From Neptunitalea chrysea (GTDB lineage: Bacteria; Bacteroidota; Bacteroidia; Flavobacteriales; Flavobacteriaceae): a stretch of DNA of 64,000 nucleotides. The notes under the pieces were generated by a model. It worked only from the letters and a program-made list of their open reading frames with translations. It searched no databases and had not been told where the DNA came from. Where the stretch lies: contig NZ_BRVP01000005.1 in the NCBI RefSeq assembly GCF_027924145.1, positions 62,001-126,000 of the forward strand. Direction: 5' to 3'. Shown here in pieces: positions 1-9,900 of the stretch. Numbering within the stretch: position 1 is the stretch's first letter; the number at the start of each line of letters is the position of its first letter. A program made the position numbers and the translations under genes.

Positions 1-1742
1 CTTGTTTAACAGGAACAGATGAGTATACGTATGGTCATGGTGCAGATGGTAATTTTAAGAATATGGATCTTTCAGGTGTAGGTACTTTAACAGCTTCTTC
101 TAGTCGTTCGGATGTCCTTTGGAATAATACATTTTACAATATCAATACAGCTAGTGGAATTATTGAGAATGCTTCTGCTGTAGGAATAACAGAAGACTTA
201 ATCGCAGAAGCTCAGTTTTTTAGAGCATTTGATTATTTCTTATTAGTGCAAACTTTTGGGGGAGTACCTTTAGATTTGGGTGCAGGAGATTTGGCTTTTA
301 ACACTAGTACTGTAAGAACGTCAATCAGAAATACGGTTCCAGAAGTGTATACGCTGGCTGTTTTTCCAGATTTAATTTCTACGGTCAATAATTTACCTAG
401 TAATGGTCGTGTTACAGGGGGAGTTACAAAAACACTTGCAAGATTGTATTTATCAAAGGCCTATCTTACCTATGGTTGGTGGTTAGAAAACCCTAATAAT
501 ATAGCTACCTATCCTGAGGCGAACCGTACGGATCCGGATGGACATGATGCTCAATGGTATTATCAACAAGCATATGATGTTGCAATGGAGGCTATCAATG
601 ATCCAGGACCTTTCGGATTGGAGGATACGTATTACGATGTGAATGTGGGATCGAATGATCGAAATAAAGAAATGTTATTATATGCAGATCATACGGAAGG
701 GAGTGAATATTATGATGGCTCTAGTCATTCCTATAATTCAGGATCATCTCCAGGTAATTTTGCGGTATGGATGGTTACATGGGATTACACCTTCTTACAG
801 AGTGCCGAAGATACTAGTTGGAGCTCTGTGGTTAGATCTGTACAACGAGAAGCGGCTCAGGCTTATGGGCGTCCTTGGAAATGTATGGCTCCCCCTATTG
901 GAGTTTTCACAAATACGTTTGCGGATAAGACTAATGACTCACGATATGATGGAACATTTGTTACTTCTTTTAGAGGAAACTGGAATAAAGGAGGATTGAC
1001 TAATAGTGTATTGTATAATGCCAATGGTTTAGCAGTAGAACCCGGTGACGCTATTCTTACTTTTTTGGATGAAGAGCCTTCCGATGCTATTGATTATTCC
1101 AATTCATCTTATGATAGCAATGTGGGTGCTGGGGTGTTACCAGGACGATCTGATTTTGTGATTTCACCTCATGGAATTAGTCGTTATGCTTGGCCTAATC
1201 TTTGGAAAATAGGAACCTATAGAACGGATAATGGGGATGGACTTGGACAACCTAATGGAGGGATTACAAGACCTTTCCCTATAGCTAAATTCTCTGAGCT
1301 TTATTTTATAGCAGCAGAAGCAGCAGTGAAAGGAGCTTCTGGTAGTATGAGTGCTCGTGAGCTTGTAAATGTTATTAGAGCAAGAGCGGGTGTTTGGAGA
1401 TGGGATAACAATGGAAATATTGAGAAAATAGAAGATGATAGCTCTGAAATGATGGCAGCTACTCCATCTGTAATTGACATTGATTATATTTTGGCAGAAC
1501 GTTCTAGAGAGTATTATGGTGAAGGATATCGTTGGTATGATTTGGTAAGAACTCAAAAGTGGAGTGAGTATGCGGCTTCCTATCAAATATGTGGCCCTGG
1601 TTTAGGGGATCATACCCCTGAGACTTTTACACGAACTATAGAAAACTATATGTATCTAAGACCCATACCTCAAGGTCAGTTAGATGCTATGGAAATGTCG
1701 GAAACTGATATAAGTGCTTATCAAAACCCGGGATATGAATAA
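1..1742 (+). CDS. SusD/RagB family nutrient-binding outer membrane lipoprotein (5' end cut by window)
   Basis: The reading frame is open from the first bases of the window, so the start and lipoprotein signal lie outside. SusD proteins are surface lipoproteins that cap a SusC TonB-dependent transporter and bind glycans or peptides. Visible hallmarks are the helical AEAQFFRAFDYFLLVQTFGG segment near the front, the RARAGV segment, ERSREYYGEGYRWYDLVR near the C-terminus, and the usual ending LRPIPQGQLDAM...NPGY. A susC partner would be expected upstream on the same strand, outside the window. A rho-independent terminator follows about 30 bases after the stop, so the gene ends its operon. The substrate cannot be told from the sequence. 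Confidence 0.93.
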   Translation, partial: CLTGTDEYTYGHGADGNFKNMDLSGVGTLTASSSRSDVLWNNTFYNINTASGIIENASAVGITEDLIAEAQFFRAFDYFLLVQTFGGVPLDLGAGDLAFNTSTVRTSIRNTVPEVYTLAVFPDLISTVNNLPSNGRVTGGVTKTLARLYLSKAYLTYGWWLENPNNIATYPEANRTDPDGHDAQWYYQQAYDVAMEAINDPGPFGLEDTYYDVNVGSNDRNKEMLLYADHTEGSEYYDGSSHSYNSGSSPGNFAVWMVTWDYTFLQSAEDTSWSSVVRSVQREAAQAYGRPWKCMAPPIGVFTNTFADKTNDSRYDGTFVTSFRGNWNKGGLTNSVLYNANGLAVEPGDAILTFLDEEPSDAIDYSNSSYDSNVGAGVLPGRSDFVISPHGISRYAWPNLWKIGTYRTDNGDGLGQPNGGITRPFPIAKFSELYFIAAEAAVKGASGSMSARELVNVIRARAGVWRWDNNGNIEKIEDDSSEMMAATPSVIDIDYILAERSREYYGEGYRWYDLVRTQKWSEYAASYQICGPGLGDHTPETFTRTIENYMYLRPIPQGQLDAMEMSETDISAYQNPGYE

Positions 1743-1771
1743 ATAGGATTCTGTTTTTGAAACTATAAAAA

Positions 1772-1806
1772 AACAGTAAGAGTATTACGTTCTTACTGTT
1801 TTGTTT
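1772..1806 (+). terminator. Rho-independent terminator after the SusD gene
   Basis: Perfect 10-bp stem AACAGTAAGA (1772-1781) with TCTTACTGTT (1791-1800), followed by a T-rich tail. It lies 30 bases past the SusD stop codon. Confidence 0.85.
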
Positions 1807-1937
1807 TATAGAGAAAGAATTTATTTCTCTTTTTTAAGGTAGGTAAGTTTATTTTTTTGGATTGTAATAGACATTCATAGAATTCTACTACTTTGTACTT
1901 AATGAGATACTAATATTGGTAAATATATTATTTACAT

Positions 1938-2648
1938 TTAAGCTTCGCTTTTAATTACTAAACGGAAACCTTCTCCGTGGATATTTAAAATCTCAACGTC
2001 TTCATCTCTTTTTAAGTACTTTCTTAATTTAGCAATGTATACATCCATACTTCTTGAAGTAAAGTAGTTGTCATCTCTCCATATTTTTGTTAATGCTAGC
2101 TCACGTGGCATAAGATCATTTTCATGCAATGCTAATAAACGTAATAATTCGTTTTCTTTTGGAGATAGTTTAATTGGCTCTTCTTCTTCAAATGTAAGGA
2201 AACGTAATTTAGAGTTTAATTTAAATTTACCAATAGTAAATTCAAATTGTTTGCTGTCGGCTATTGAATCAACAGATTTTCTGCTAATAATACTTTGAAT
2301 TTTAGCAAGTAAAACTTCAGAATCGAAAGGTTTATTTAAGTAATCGTCAGCGCCTACTTTATATCCTTTCAAAACATCTTCTTTCATTGTTTTAGCGGTA
2401 AGAAAGACGATTGGCACTGTATCATTTTTTTCTCTAATTTCTTTAGCTAAAGTAAATCCATCTTTATATGGCATCATTACATCTAAAATACAAAGGTCGT
2501 AATTATCTTTCTTAAATTTTTCAAAACCTTCCATTCCGTTTTTAGCCAATACAACATCAAAATCGTTCATAGATAAATAATCTTTTAGAACAATTCCAAA
2601 ATTTGGATCGTCTTCTACTAATAAAATCTTTTTGTTAACTGTCTCCAT
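1938..2648 (-). CDS. OmpR-family response regulator (RprY-like)
   Basis: DNA-binding response regulator of 236 residues. The receiver domain (about 7-120) has the acidic pocket EDD, phospho-acceptor Asp56 in LCILDVMMP, the conserved Thr84 and Lys106 in NKPF. A winged-helix domain (about 138-233) follows, ending RSMDVYIAKLRKYL and the wing GEGFRL. It lies 7 bases downstream of the histidine kinase gene, so the two form a cognate pair. It resembles the RprY type of Bacteroidota, but that subgroup is my inference. Targets cannot be inferred here. No clear terminator is visible between its stop and the SusD terminator. Confidence 0.93.
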   Translation of the reverse strand: METVNKKILLVEDDPNFGIVLKDYLSMNDFDVVLAKNGMEGFEKFKKDNYDLCILDVMMPYKDGFTLAKEIREKNDTVPIVFLTAKTMKEDVLKGYKVGADDYLNKPFDSEVLLAKIQSIISRKSVDSIADSKQFEFTIGKFKLNSKLRFLTFEEEEPIKLSPKENELLRLLALHENDLMPRELALTKIWRDDNYFTSRSMDVYIAKLRKYLKRDEDVEILNIHGEGFRLVIKSEA

Positions 2649-2655
2649 AGTTTTT

Positions 2656-4221
2656 TTAAATTAAAGGTAACTTTATATAAAAGGTACTTCCTTTGCCTTT
2701 TTCGCTTTCAGCATATACCTCTCCTTGATGATCATCTACTATTTTCTTAACATACGCAAGACCTAATCCATGCCCCTTTACGTTGTGTATATCTCCCGTA
2801 TGTTCTCTATAAAACTTTTCAAAAGCTTTTTTCAAAACGGCTTTGTTCATTCCAATTCCGTTATCTTGTATTTTAATAATAACGCTATTATTAACAACTT
2901 CTGTATAGACCTCAATTTGTGGTGGTCCCTCAGAATATTTAACCGCATTATCTAAAATATTAACCAAGACATTCGTGAAGTGAACATCATTTGCAAGAAC
3001 TTCAGTTTTTTCTGCTTGCAGGTGTTCATTAATATATCCTCCACGATCTTCTACAATTAATAGTACATGTGTAATAGCGTCTGTTATAAGATCATGTACA
3101 TCAAGTCTTTCTTTACTAATATTTAGTTCGTTTTTCTCCAAACGAGATATTCTTAACACATTTTCTACTTGCGCATGCATTCTTTTATTTTCTTCTTTAA
3201 TCACATTTAAATAGTGATTTAACTTTTGAGTATCTCCCATTATTTTAGGAGATTTTACAGAGTCTAAAGCCAAGTTTATTGTTGCAATAGGCGTTTTAAA
3301 CTCATGCGTCATATTATTAATAAAGTCGGTCTTTATTTCAGAAATTTGACGCTGTCTCAATAATTGAAGTAAGGCGCTTGAGTATGCAATGATGATAATA
3401 AGTGTAAAGGCTATAGAAAGTACAACCATTACAATTATAGAAGAAATTAAATATTTTTTCTTACTAGGGAAACTTACTATTAAATCGTATTCAATTTTAT
3501 TTTCATTATCTGTAAATAAAGGAGCTGAATATTGACTTCCGTTAGCAATCTCAAAGTTATCAGATCTTATTTTGGTAGCAAGGGCATCACTATAAATACC
3601 ATACTCGAATTTAAGATCTAAATTACGCGCTTTTAATTCCTTTTTTAATAACTCTTTAATTTTCTCTTTAGATGTCCTGCGTGTAATAGGAAACGTTTTT
3701 GCCACATCTTTATAAGCATTTAAATACATTGCCTTATCAAGATCGCTTAACCTTCTTATTTTACTTATATTATCTTGAGGAGATCTAATTCTTTTATTAT
3801 CAATCAACGCTTCATTTTCGGTAGTTATTGTACTAACATTAATGTACCTTTTTAATTGAATAGAATCTAAGCTGTTTTCAAAGAGCGGTGAATACCCAAA
3901 ATTTTCTTCTAAAATTTCATTTGAGTAAATAAACGGTTGATTCGTTTTTTCATCTATTCCTTTTAAGTAAAGTTGTCGAATAGATTTAATAGTTGGTTCA
4001 ATAGAGTCTATGTTATTATTAATAAGTGTCTCAACGAAATGTTTTATTTCTTGGTTTTGGATTTCGTTAGTAACGGCAGTTAATGCCAACGAGACATTCA
4101 TGGAAAATTGATCCTCCTTATCATCCACTGATGTCTTGATCCAATATCCTTGAACAAATATAATTCCAATGAGTGACAGACTCATTAAGATAACTAGCAA
4201 TACGAATAATTTCTTACCCAT
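2656..4221 (-). CDS. Membrane sensor histidine kinase (RprX-like)
   Basis: Sensor kinase of 521 residues. Transmembrane segments at about 4-24 and 258-288 enclose a periplasmic sensor region of about 230 residues with no domain I recognise. The HisKA domain carries His306 in NNMTHEFKTP. The ATPase domain shows the N box NILDNAVKY (421-429), G1 DNGIGM and G2 GHGLGL. It would autophosphorylate His306 and pass the phosphate to Asp56 of the regulator encoded just downstream. A TAnnTTTG promoter core lies only 5 bases before the ATG (4227-4234), so the pair may have its own near-leaderless promoter separate from coaE. Confidence 0.93.
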   Translation of the reverse strand: MGKKLFVLLVILMSLSLIGIIFVQGYWIKTSVDDKEDQFSMNVSLALTAVTNEIQNQEIKHFVETLINNNIDSIEPTIKSIRQLYLKGIDEKTNQPFIYSNEILEENFGYSPLFENSLDSIQLKRYINVSTITTENEALIDNKRIRSPQDNISKIRRLSDLDKAMYLNAYKDVAKTFPITRRTSKEKIKELLKKELKARNLDLKFEYGIYSDALATKIRSDNFEIANGSQYSAPLFTDNENKIEYDLIVSFPSKKKYLISSIIVMVVLSIAFTLIIIIAYSSALLQLLRQRQISEIKTDFINNMTHEFKTPIATINLALDSVKSPKIMGDTQKLNHYLNVIKEENKRMHAQVENVLRISRLEKNELNISKERLDVHDLITDAITHVLLIVEDRGGYINEHLQAEKTEVLANDVHFTNVLVNILDNAVKYSEGPPQIEVYTEVVNNSVIIKIQDNGIGMNKAVLKKAFEKFYREHTGDIHNVKGHGLGLAYVKKIVDDHQGEVYAESEKGKGSTFYIKLPLI

Positions 4222-4226
4222 CGGAT

Positions 4227-4234
4227 CAAAATTA
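4227..4234 (-). promoter_or_regulatory. Possible promoter -7 element for the histidine kinase/regulator pair
   Basis: TAATTTTG on the minus strand matches the Bacteroidota -7 consensus TAnnTTTG and ends 5 bases before the kinase ATG. No TTG-type -33 element is visible at a standard distance. If used, the transcript would have almost no leader. Confidence 0.35.
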
Positions 4235-4305
4235 ACAGTTTAATTTTAACATTTCAGGGCTTTTAACCTAACCTTAACAATAATGTTAAAACTTTAAGTG
4301 GTATG

Positions 4306-4884
4306 CTATTTTTTAGAAAGAATTTGAAGTATTTCATGTACTTGAAGACGCGTGTTTTCTAAATCTTTATTTGTTATAACATAATCAGATTGAGCAGTTT
4401 TTTGTGCATCACTCCACTGATTTTTCATTCTTGCTTCTATGGCTTCTTTAGTAGTATGATCACGCTCTAAAACTCGTTGAATTTTAATTTCTTTAGGAGC
4501 TGTTACCGTAATAATGACATCACAATGTTCATCTCCTCCAGATTCAAATAAAATGGCAGATTCTTTTATAACAAACGGAGTTTTTTGTTCATGATACCAA
4601 TTCTTAAAATCGGCATGCACTTCGGGGTGTACAATGGCGTTCAATTTTTCAAGTAGTTCTTTATTGTGAAATACCTGTTGGGCAATAAAAGGTCTGTTTG
4701 GTTTATTGTCAATAATGGCTTCTTTACCCAAAAGATCAATTAAAGAATTTTTTATTTTTTTAGAGGACTCTATCAAGCTTCTTGCTGCTAAATCTGTAAT
4801 GTATACAGGAACGCCTAATTCTTCAAACATTTTGGCAACTGTAGATTTGCCGCTACCAATACCTCCTGTTAATCCTACTATCAT
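4306..4884 (-). CDS. coaE: Dephospho-CoA kinase
   Basis: Cytoplasmic kinase of the last step of coenzyme A synthesis, phosphorylating the 3'-hydroxyl of dephospho-CoA with ATP. The 192 residues are the normal family length. The Walker A motif GLTGGIGSGKST is at residues 4-15, the substrate-binding region YITDLAARSL follows, then NAIVHPEVHADF and the lid region QRVLERDHTTKEAIEARM. The start is one base after the stop of the YbbR gene, so translation is probably coupled. Confidence 0.96.
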   Translation of the reverse strand: MIVGLTGGIGSGKSTVAKMFEELGVPVYITDLAARSLIESSKKIKNSLIDLLGKEAIIDNKPNRPFIAQQVFHNKELLEKLNAIVHPEVHADFKNWYHEQKTPFVIKESAILFESGGDEHCDVIITVTAPKEIKIQRVLERDHTTKEAIEARMKNQWSDAQKTAQSDYVITNKDLENTRLQVHEILQILSKK

Positions 4885-4885
4885 A

Positions 4886-5842
4886 TTATTTTTTGCGCAT
4901 TAATACCTGAAAGTTACTATCGTTTATTTCTAGAATTTCAATATTATCTGGTTTACTTCTTATAAAAGTTTTAGCAAAAGTGGAGGTAGAGTCTATAGCG
5001 GTGTAATCACAAACCAAATCAAAATCGTTTGTAGACAATGTTTTAAGATTATTTAAACTACCCTTACATAATACTTTTATTTTTTCAGGAAAAGGTTTTA
5101 TAGTAATATTTTTAGGTACGTTTATAAATCTAACAGGTAAACTAATTTCTTTTTCGGAAAAGCGTTCGACTATACCACTAAGTTTTACCTCATTTTCAGA
5201 ATACGATATATCTCCTGAAGGAGGCGTTGCTAACGCTATAGTAAAACTGAAGTCTTTATACACGTTTTCTATACTTTTATAATCAGTATTTACAATTGAA
5301 ATACTATCTAATATTTCAGAAGGGCCATAAGCTGTAATAAATTTAGGTTCTACTGCAATAGCACCTTTTAATTGGTAACCATTTTTATAAATCAACTGAA
5401 TTAATGGTTTTACCAAAAGCCGTTTACTTTTTAGAGTGTCTATTTGAATAGATACAGATTCAGGCGTTACAGCAAGTACATTACTCCTTTTAAATAGTTG
5501 ACGTTCCAAAGCATTTTTGTATCGGCTATTAGATAAGTCAACGGTAATTTTATGTTCTCCTAAATTAGTAACGTCAATATTAAACTCCTTACTAGATAGA
5601 TTGTGTCTTAACAATTGAAAACCGGTAGATTTTACCAGTACATTAACCTTTTCTAACGATTGATCGGAAATTATCTTTTGTTTATCTGTCTCATAAAATT
5701 GTAAGGTCACTGTATAGTTTTGCTCGTATTCTTTAGAAAGCTTAATTAGTAACCATATAATAAAAGAGAATCCAAGAAAAACAAGAAAAGTAATTGTTTT
5801 CTTGTTTCTAAATATTGTTTTTATAGATTTACTTTTACTCAC
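4886..5842 (-). CDS. YbbR-like domain protein, membrane anchored
   Basis: Protein of 318 residues with one N-terminal transmembrane segment (about 15-33) and an extracytoplasmic region of repeated beta-rich YbbR-type domains. In Firmicutes the YbbR protein CdaR controls the diadenylate cyclase CdaA. No cyclase gene is in this window, so that link is untested here. The start is GTG (5842), 7 bases after the glycosyltransferase stop, and the gene ends one base before coaE. The order glycosyltransferase-YbbR-CoaE suggests one transcript. Confidence 0.85.
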   Translation of the reverse strand: MSKSKSIKTIFRNKKTITFLVFLGFSFIIWLLIKLSKEYEQNYTVTLQFYETDKQKIISDQSLEKVNVLVKSTGFQLLRHNLSSKEFNIDVTNLGEHKITVDLSNSRYKNALERQLFKRSNVLAVTPESVSIQIDTLKSKRLLVKPLIQLIYKNGYQLKGAIAVEPKFITAYGPSEILDSISIVNTDYKSIENVYKDFSFTIALATPPSGDISYSENEVKLSGIVERFSEKEISLPVRFINVPKNITIKPFPEKIKVLCKGSLNNLKTLSTNDFDLVCDYTAIDSTSTFAKTFIRSKPDNIEILEINDSNFQVLMRKK

Positions 5843-5849
5843 TTCAATT

Positions 5850-6851
5850 TTATTTAAAGAATACTTGTGGAAACAAATCCTCTGGTTTTTTTTCTGATGT
5901 ATTTAACTTGATAGTTGCCTTTAAAAAGGCATAACCATATCCTGAAAATTGAATTACAACAGCTACTAAAGATAATACAGCTATTTTAAAACTTTTGTTT
6001 TTTAACATACTTTCAGAGAAGATAAGGAGAAAATATAAAATATATCCATAAATAAAGTAATGCATGTTAAATAGTAACATGAATAGGCTAAATAGAAGCC
6101 CGGTAATAAATACCGAAGGAAACCAATACGTTATTTTTTTACTTTCAGGGTGCCAGGTATTTAAAATGGGTCTTGTTAACCCGAACTTGTACACTTGTTT
6201 ATAAAAACTTTTCCATGATATTCTTCTTTTATGATACACAAAAGCACTATCAATATAAGCAGTTTCAAATCCCGCTTTCCATATTCTTAAAGTAAGATCA
6301 GGGTCTTCTCCAGGATGAATTTTACCAAAACCTTGTGTTGTTTCAAAAGCTTTTTTAGAAATACCCATGTTAAAGCTTCTGGGTTGAAACTTATTTATAG
6401 CTTTTTTACTACCTCTTATTCCACCAGTGGTAAAAAAGGAAGTCATACTATAGCTAATGGCTTTTTGTAAAGCAGAAAAGGACTTATGTTCAGCATCTCT
6501 ACCTCCAAAACATTCAACATAGTTTTTTTTTAAGTAAGTGCTCACATTGGTGAGGTAGTCAGGCGGAATAATACAATCGGAATCCAGTATTATAAAATAA
6601 TTTCCCTTTGCCTTTTGCATTCCGTAGTTTCTGGAGTCGCCCGGACCTGAATTTGATTTGTAATAATACGAAATATGAAGTCTATCTGAATAGTTCTCAA
6701 TAACTTCTTTAGCATTAATATCTGAACCATCTTCAATAATTACTATTTCATAATTTTGATGGTATGTTTGAGAAGTCAGACTTTCTAAAAGTTCGTCTAT
6801 TTCATCAGGCCTATTGTATACAGGAATGACTAGTGAAAAATTAAGCTCCAT
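5850..6851 (-). CDS. Glycosyltransferase family 2, membrane associated
   Basis: GT-A fold glycosyltransferase of 333 residues. The N-terminal catalytic domain starts FSLVIPVYNRPDEIDELLES. The metal-binding acidic motif is in IILDSDCIIPPDYL (about 92-105), and GEDPDLTLRIWKAGF (about 179-193) is the usual acceptor/catalytic-base region. The last 95 residues hold two or three hydrophobic membrane segments, so the enzyme sits at the inner membrane. The acceptor is unknown. It heads the minus-strand run through YbbR and CoaE. A TAnnTTTG element lies 4 bases before its ATG. Confidence 0.92.
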   Translation of the reverse strand: MELNFSLVIPVYNRPDEIDELLESLTSQTYHQNYEIVIIEDGSDINAKEVIENYSDRLHISYYYKSNSGPGDSRNYGMQKAKGNYFIILDSDCIIPPDYLTNVSTYLKKNYVECFGGRDAEHKSFSALQKAISYSMTSFFTTGGIRGSKKAINKFQPRSFNMGISKKAFETTQGFGKIHPGEDPDLTLRIWKAGFETAYIDSAFVYHKRRISWKSFYKQVYKFGLTRPILNTWHPESKKITYWFPSVFITGLLFSLFMLLFNMHYFIYGYILYFLLIFSESMLKNKSFKIAVLSLVAVVIQFSGYGYAFLKATIKLNTSEKKPEDLFPQVFFK

Positions 6852-6855
6852 AAAG

Positions 6856-6863
6856 CAAATGTA
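6856..6863 (-). promoter_or_regulatory. Possible promoter -7 element for the glycosyltransferase operon
   Basis: TACATTTG on the minus strand ends 4 bases before the glycosyltransferase ATG. It lies just downstream of the T9SS gene terminator, so a new promoter is needed about here. A leaderless transcript would result. No clear -33 element is seen. Confidence 0.35.
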
Positions 6864-6870
6864 GCTATAT

Positions 6871-6902
6871 TCAAAAAAAAAAGCTACCCATTTGGGTAGC
6901 TT
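6871..6902 (-). terminator. Rho-independent terminator of the T9SS-substrate gene
   Basis: Perfect 9-bp stem AAGCTACCC (6881-6889) with GGGTAGCTT (6894-6902), loop of four, followed on the minus strand by a run of T residues (6871-6880). Confidence 0.9.
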
Positions 6903-6925
6903 TATAGTTGTTTAATTATAAAGAA

Positions 6926-9900
6926 TTAATTCTTTATAATTTTTACAGTTTTTGTTTTATCTCCAATAGTAACATTTACAAAGTAAGTTCCTGTTACTAA
7001 GTTAGACATGTTTACTTCATAAGTGCTAGCTTCTGGAGTAATAGTTAATACCTGTTGACCAACTAAGTTGTAAACAGCTACGTTTTGTATTGTTTCATTT
7101 GCTTTTAAGTTTAAAACACCATTTACAGGGTTAGGGTAATAAGTAAATCCTGTATTATCAAATGTTTCATTACTTAAAGCATCAGGACTCCATACGGCAA
7201 TAGTGAAATCTGTGCTTGAAGGTGTATCATCATAATAGTAATATACACGAATATAATAAGTTTCACCAATTACATAATCATCTCTGTCGATTCTAGGATA
7301 ATAGGTAGAAAAGCTATAATCACTATAGTCAATTGATGTTAAGCTACCACAACTACCAGAGAAAACTTCAATAACACCGTCAAAGTCATCTGTAACATCA
7401 ATAGTAATGTTATTGGTAGTAGCTACAAAGGAATACCAAACGTCATCGTTAGCAGTACCTGCTTGAGCTGTTATACCAGAATCTGTTGCAGAAATAATTG
7501 TACCAGATATTTGAGTAGCATCAGCTAAAGAAGAAATATTATTTTCAACGGTTAACGAAATAGCACCAGAACATTCATCGTTTGCAGGAGGAGGAGGAGG
7601 AGTTCCTACACAAATATCAAAAGTTGTGTATTGAATACCTGTTGTCCATCCGTACACTCTTACATAATAAGTGTTTCCTGCGGTTAAACCAAAAACATCT
7701 AGCGTATCTGTGTCACTATCATTAATTAATGTAAGAGCACTACATCCTCCTGTAGTATCGTATACAGCCATACCCATACTAGTACTTGAATTAATATTTG
7801 TGGCTCCACCACTAACGTCTGCTACGTTGCTTAAACTTACTTTGTGAGAAGTTGTGGTAGCTACAAATGAATACCAAACATCGGTATTAGGAATACCTGT
7901 AATAATGTCTTCTTGTGCAGATGGTGTAGCTCCTTCAATAGACCCTGCAGTTGTTACACCACAATTTAAATCAGCATTTACTGTTAATGCAATTGCATTG
8001 TCGCAATCGTCATTAGGTTGTGTGGTAGTATTGTTGGGTGTACCTACACAAATATCAAAATCAATGTAATTACTACCATCATACCAGCTGTATACTCTAA
8101 CTAAATAAGTGTCTCCAATAGTAAGTGATCCAACATATAATTGATTCGGGTCGCTTGTAGCTAAAAAGGTTAATGCATTACACCCCCCGGTAGCATCATA
8201 AAGTGCCATTCCCATATCGGTAGTCCATCCCCCGTCTACATTTGTTACATTACTTAAGGTAATCAAGTGGTTTGTAGCTGTAGCTTCAAAAGAAAACCAA
8301 ACATCATCGTTAGCAGTACCAGAAACATCTGTAGCATCTTGAGCAGAGGTAGTAGCTGCAGTTGTTGTACCAGTGGTTGTAACACCACATTCTAGGTCAG
8401 CATTTACTGTTAAGGCAGTAGGGTTGTCGCATTCATCATTTGATGGAGGTGGAGCTAGGGTATTAAATGAATAAGGTCCTAACCATATACTTGTATCTGT
8501 GTCATTCATACCGCAATCTGCTCTCACATAGAAATCATAGTCGGTTGAAGCAGATAATCCTTCTAAAAGGTATGGATTATCGGCAGTATCATTTATGTTA
8601 GGAGTACCTGTTGGAGTAAATCCGGTTGTTCCCCATTCAATATCCCAGTTTAAGGAAGATCCATTTTCTGTCCATTCAAGCATTGCGGTAGTAGAAGTTA
8701 TAGTATCTATACCTAAATAAGAAGGAGCAGGACAAGCAGGTAAGTCAGTAATACATACTTCATATGCTTCAGCCGAGTAATCATCTGTCCATACTTGTAA
8801 TAAATAAGTAGTGTTAGGTTGTAAAACAGTAATTACGTTTTCTCCACTTGTGAAATTAGACTGGCAATATACTTCTGAACCTCCACAGCTATCATAAATC
8901 GCAGCCTTTAAATTGCTAACAGTACCCGAAATTACTTCAAAAGTAACCCCTGCAGTAGCGTTAGTAGTAAATGTAAACCATAAATCATTTTCAGTATAGT
9001 CATATAGTTCACAGCTACCTATAACACCACTATCAGATGCATTGTTAGTATCAAATAAAAGGCTGTTACAGTTTCCGTAAGTACCAATAGTAATACTTTC
9101 TGCACCTGCACATGAGTTATTTACGGGAGGCGTACCAACACAAATGTCAAAAGTATTATATTGCTCATCAGAATAGTAACTGTATACTCTAACGTAATAC
9201 ATGTTACCAACAGTTAAACCTGTTAAGTCTAATATATCAGGGTCACTATCATCAAAATAGGTTAATGAACTACATCCGGTAGTACCATCATAAACTGCCA
9301 TTACCATATCTGTACTAGTATAAGTACCTCCAACATAAGTCACATTGTTTAATGATATTCTGTGTTCTGTATTTGTTGCTGTAAAATAGAACCATACATC
9401 ATCATTGGCTGTACCGGCAGCATTACTGTTATCTTGCGCAGACTCTGTTGCACCTACTGTTGTACCGCTTACGGTACTACCACAATTAAAATCGGAATTC
9501 ACTGTAATTTCAATAGCATCAGAACAATCATCATTCATAGCAGGACAGAAATAGCTGTAAGTTCCTAACTCATAATCACATAAAGCATCGGAATGAACCA
9601 TGTTTAAAGTAGCGTAGGTGCCTGTAGCAAAAGGACCTATTTGAGTAACTCCCGTACCTGAGATTGGCCATGTTGTGGTTCCATCAGTAATACCAGTTGC
9701 ATTACCTAAAGTAGTAACGTCAACATCTATATAATACAATTGATCATCACAATCTGGACTTACTACGGCAGCAGTTGCTTCAGCAGATATACATGATAAT
9801 TCATTAACATCTAACGTGTAACTTATGCTTTGAGGATCTGCCCACGTTGAAATTAAAATGTAATATGTAACACCTACTGTTAAGGGCACGTGTAAGCTCA

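Noticed and set aside
1164-1586. Minus-strand open frame of 140 codons inside the SusD gene
   Set aside because: No family resemblance; lies wholly within a clear gene.
4273-4288. Palindrome TTAACA-ATAA-TGTTAA upstream of the histidine kinase
   Set aside because: Short and AT-rich, with no T tract; could arise by chance in AT-rich DNA.
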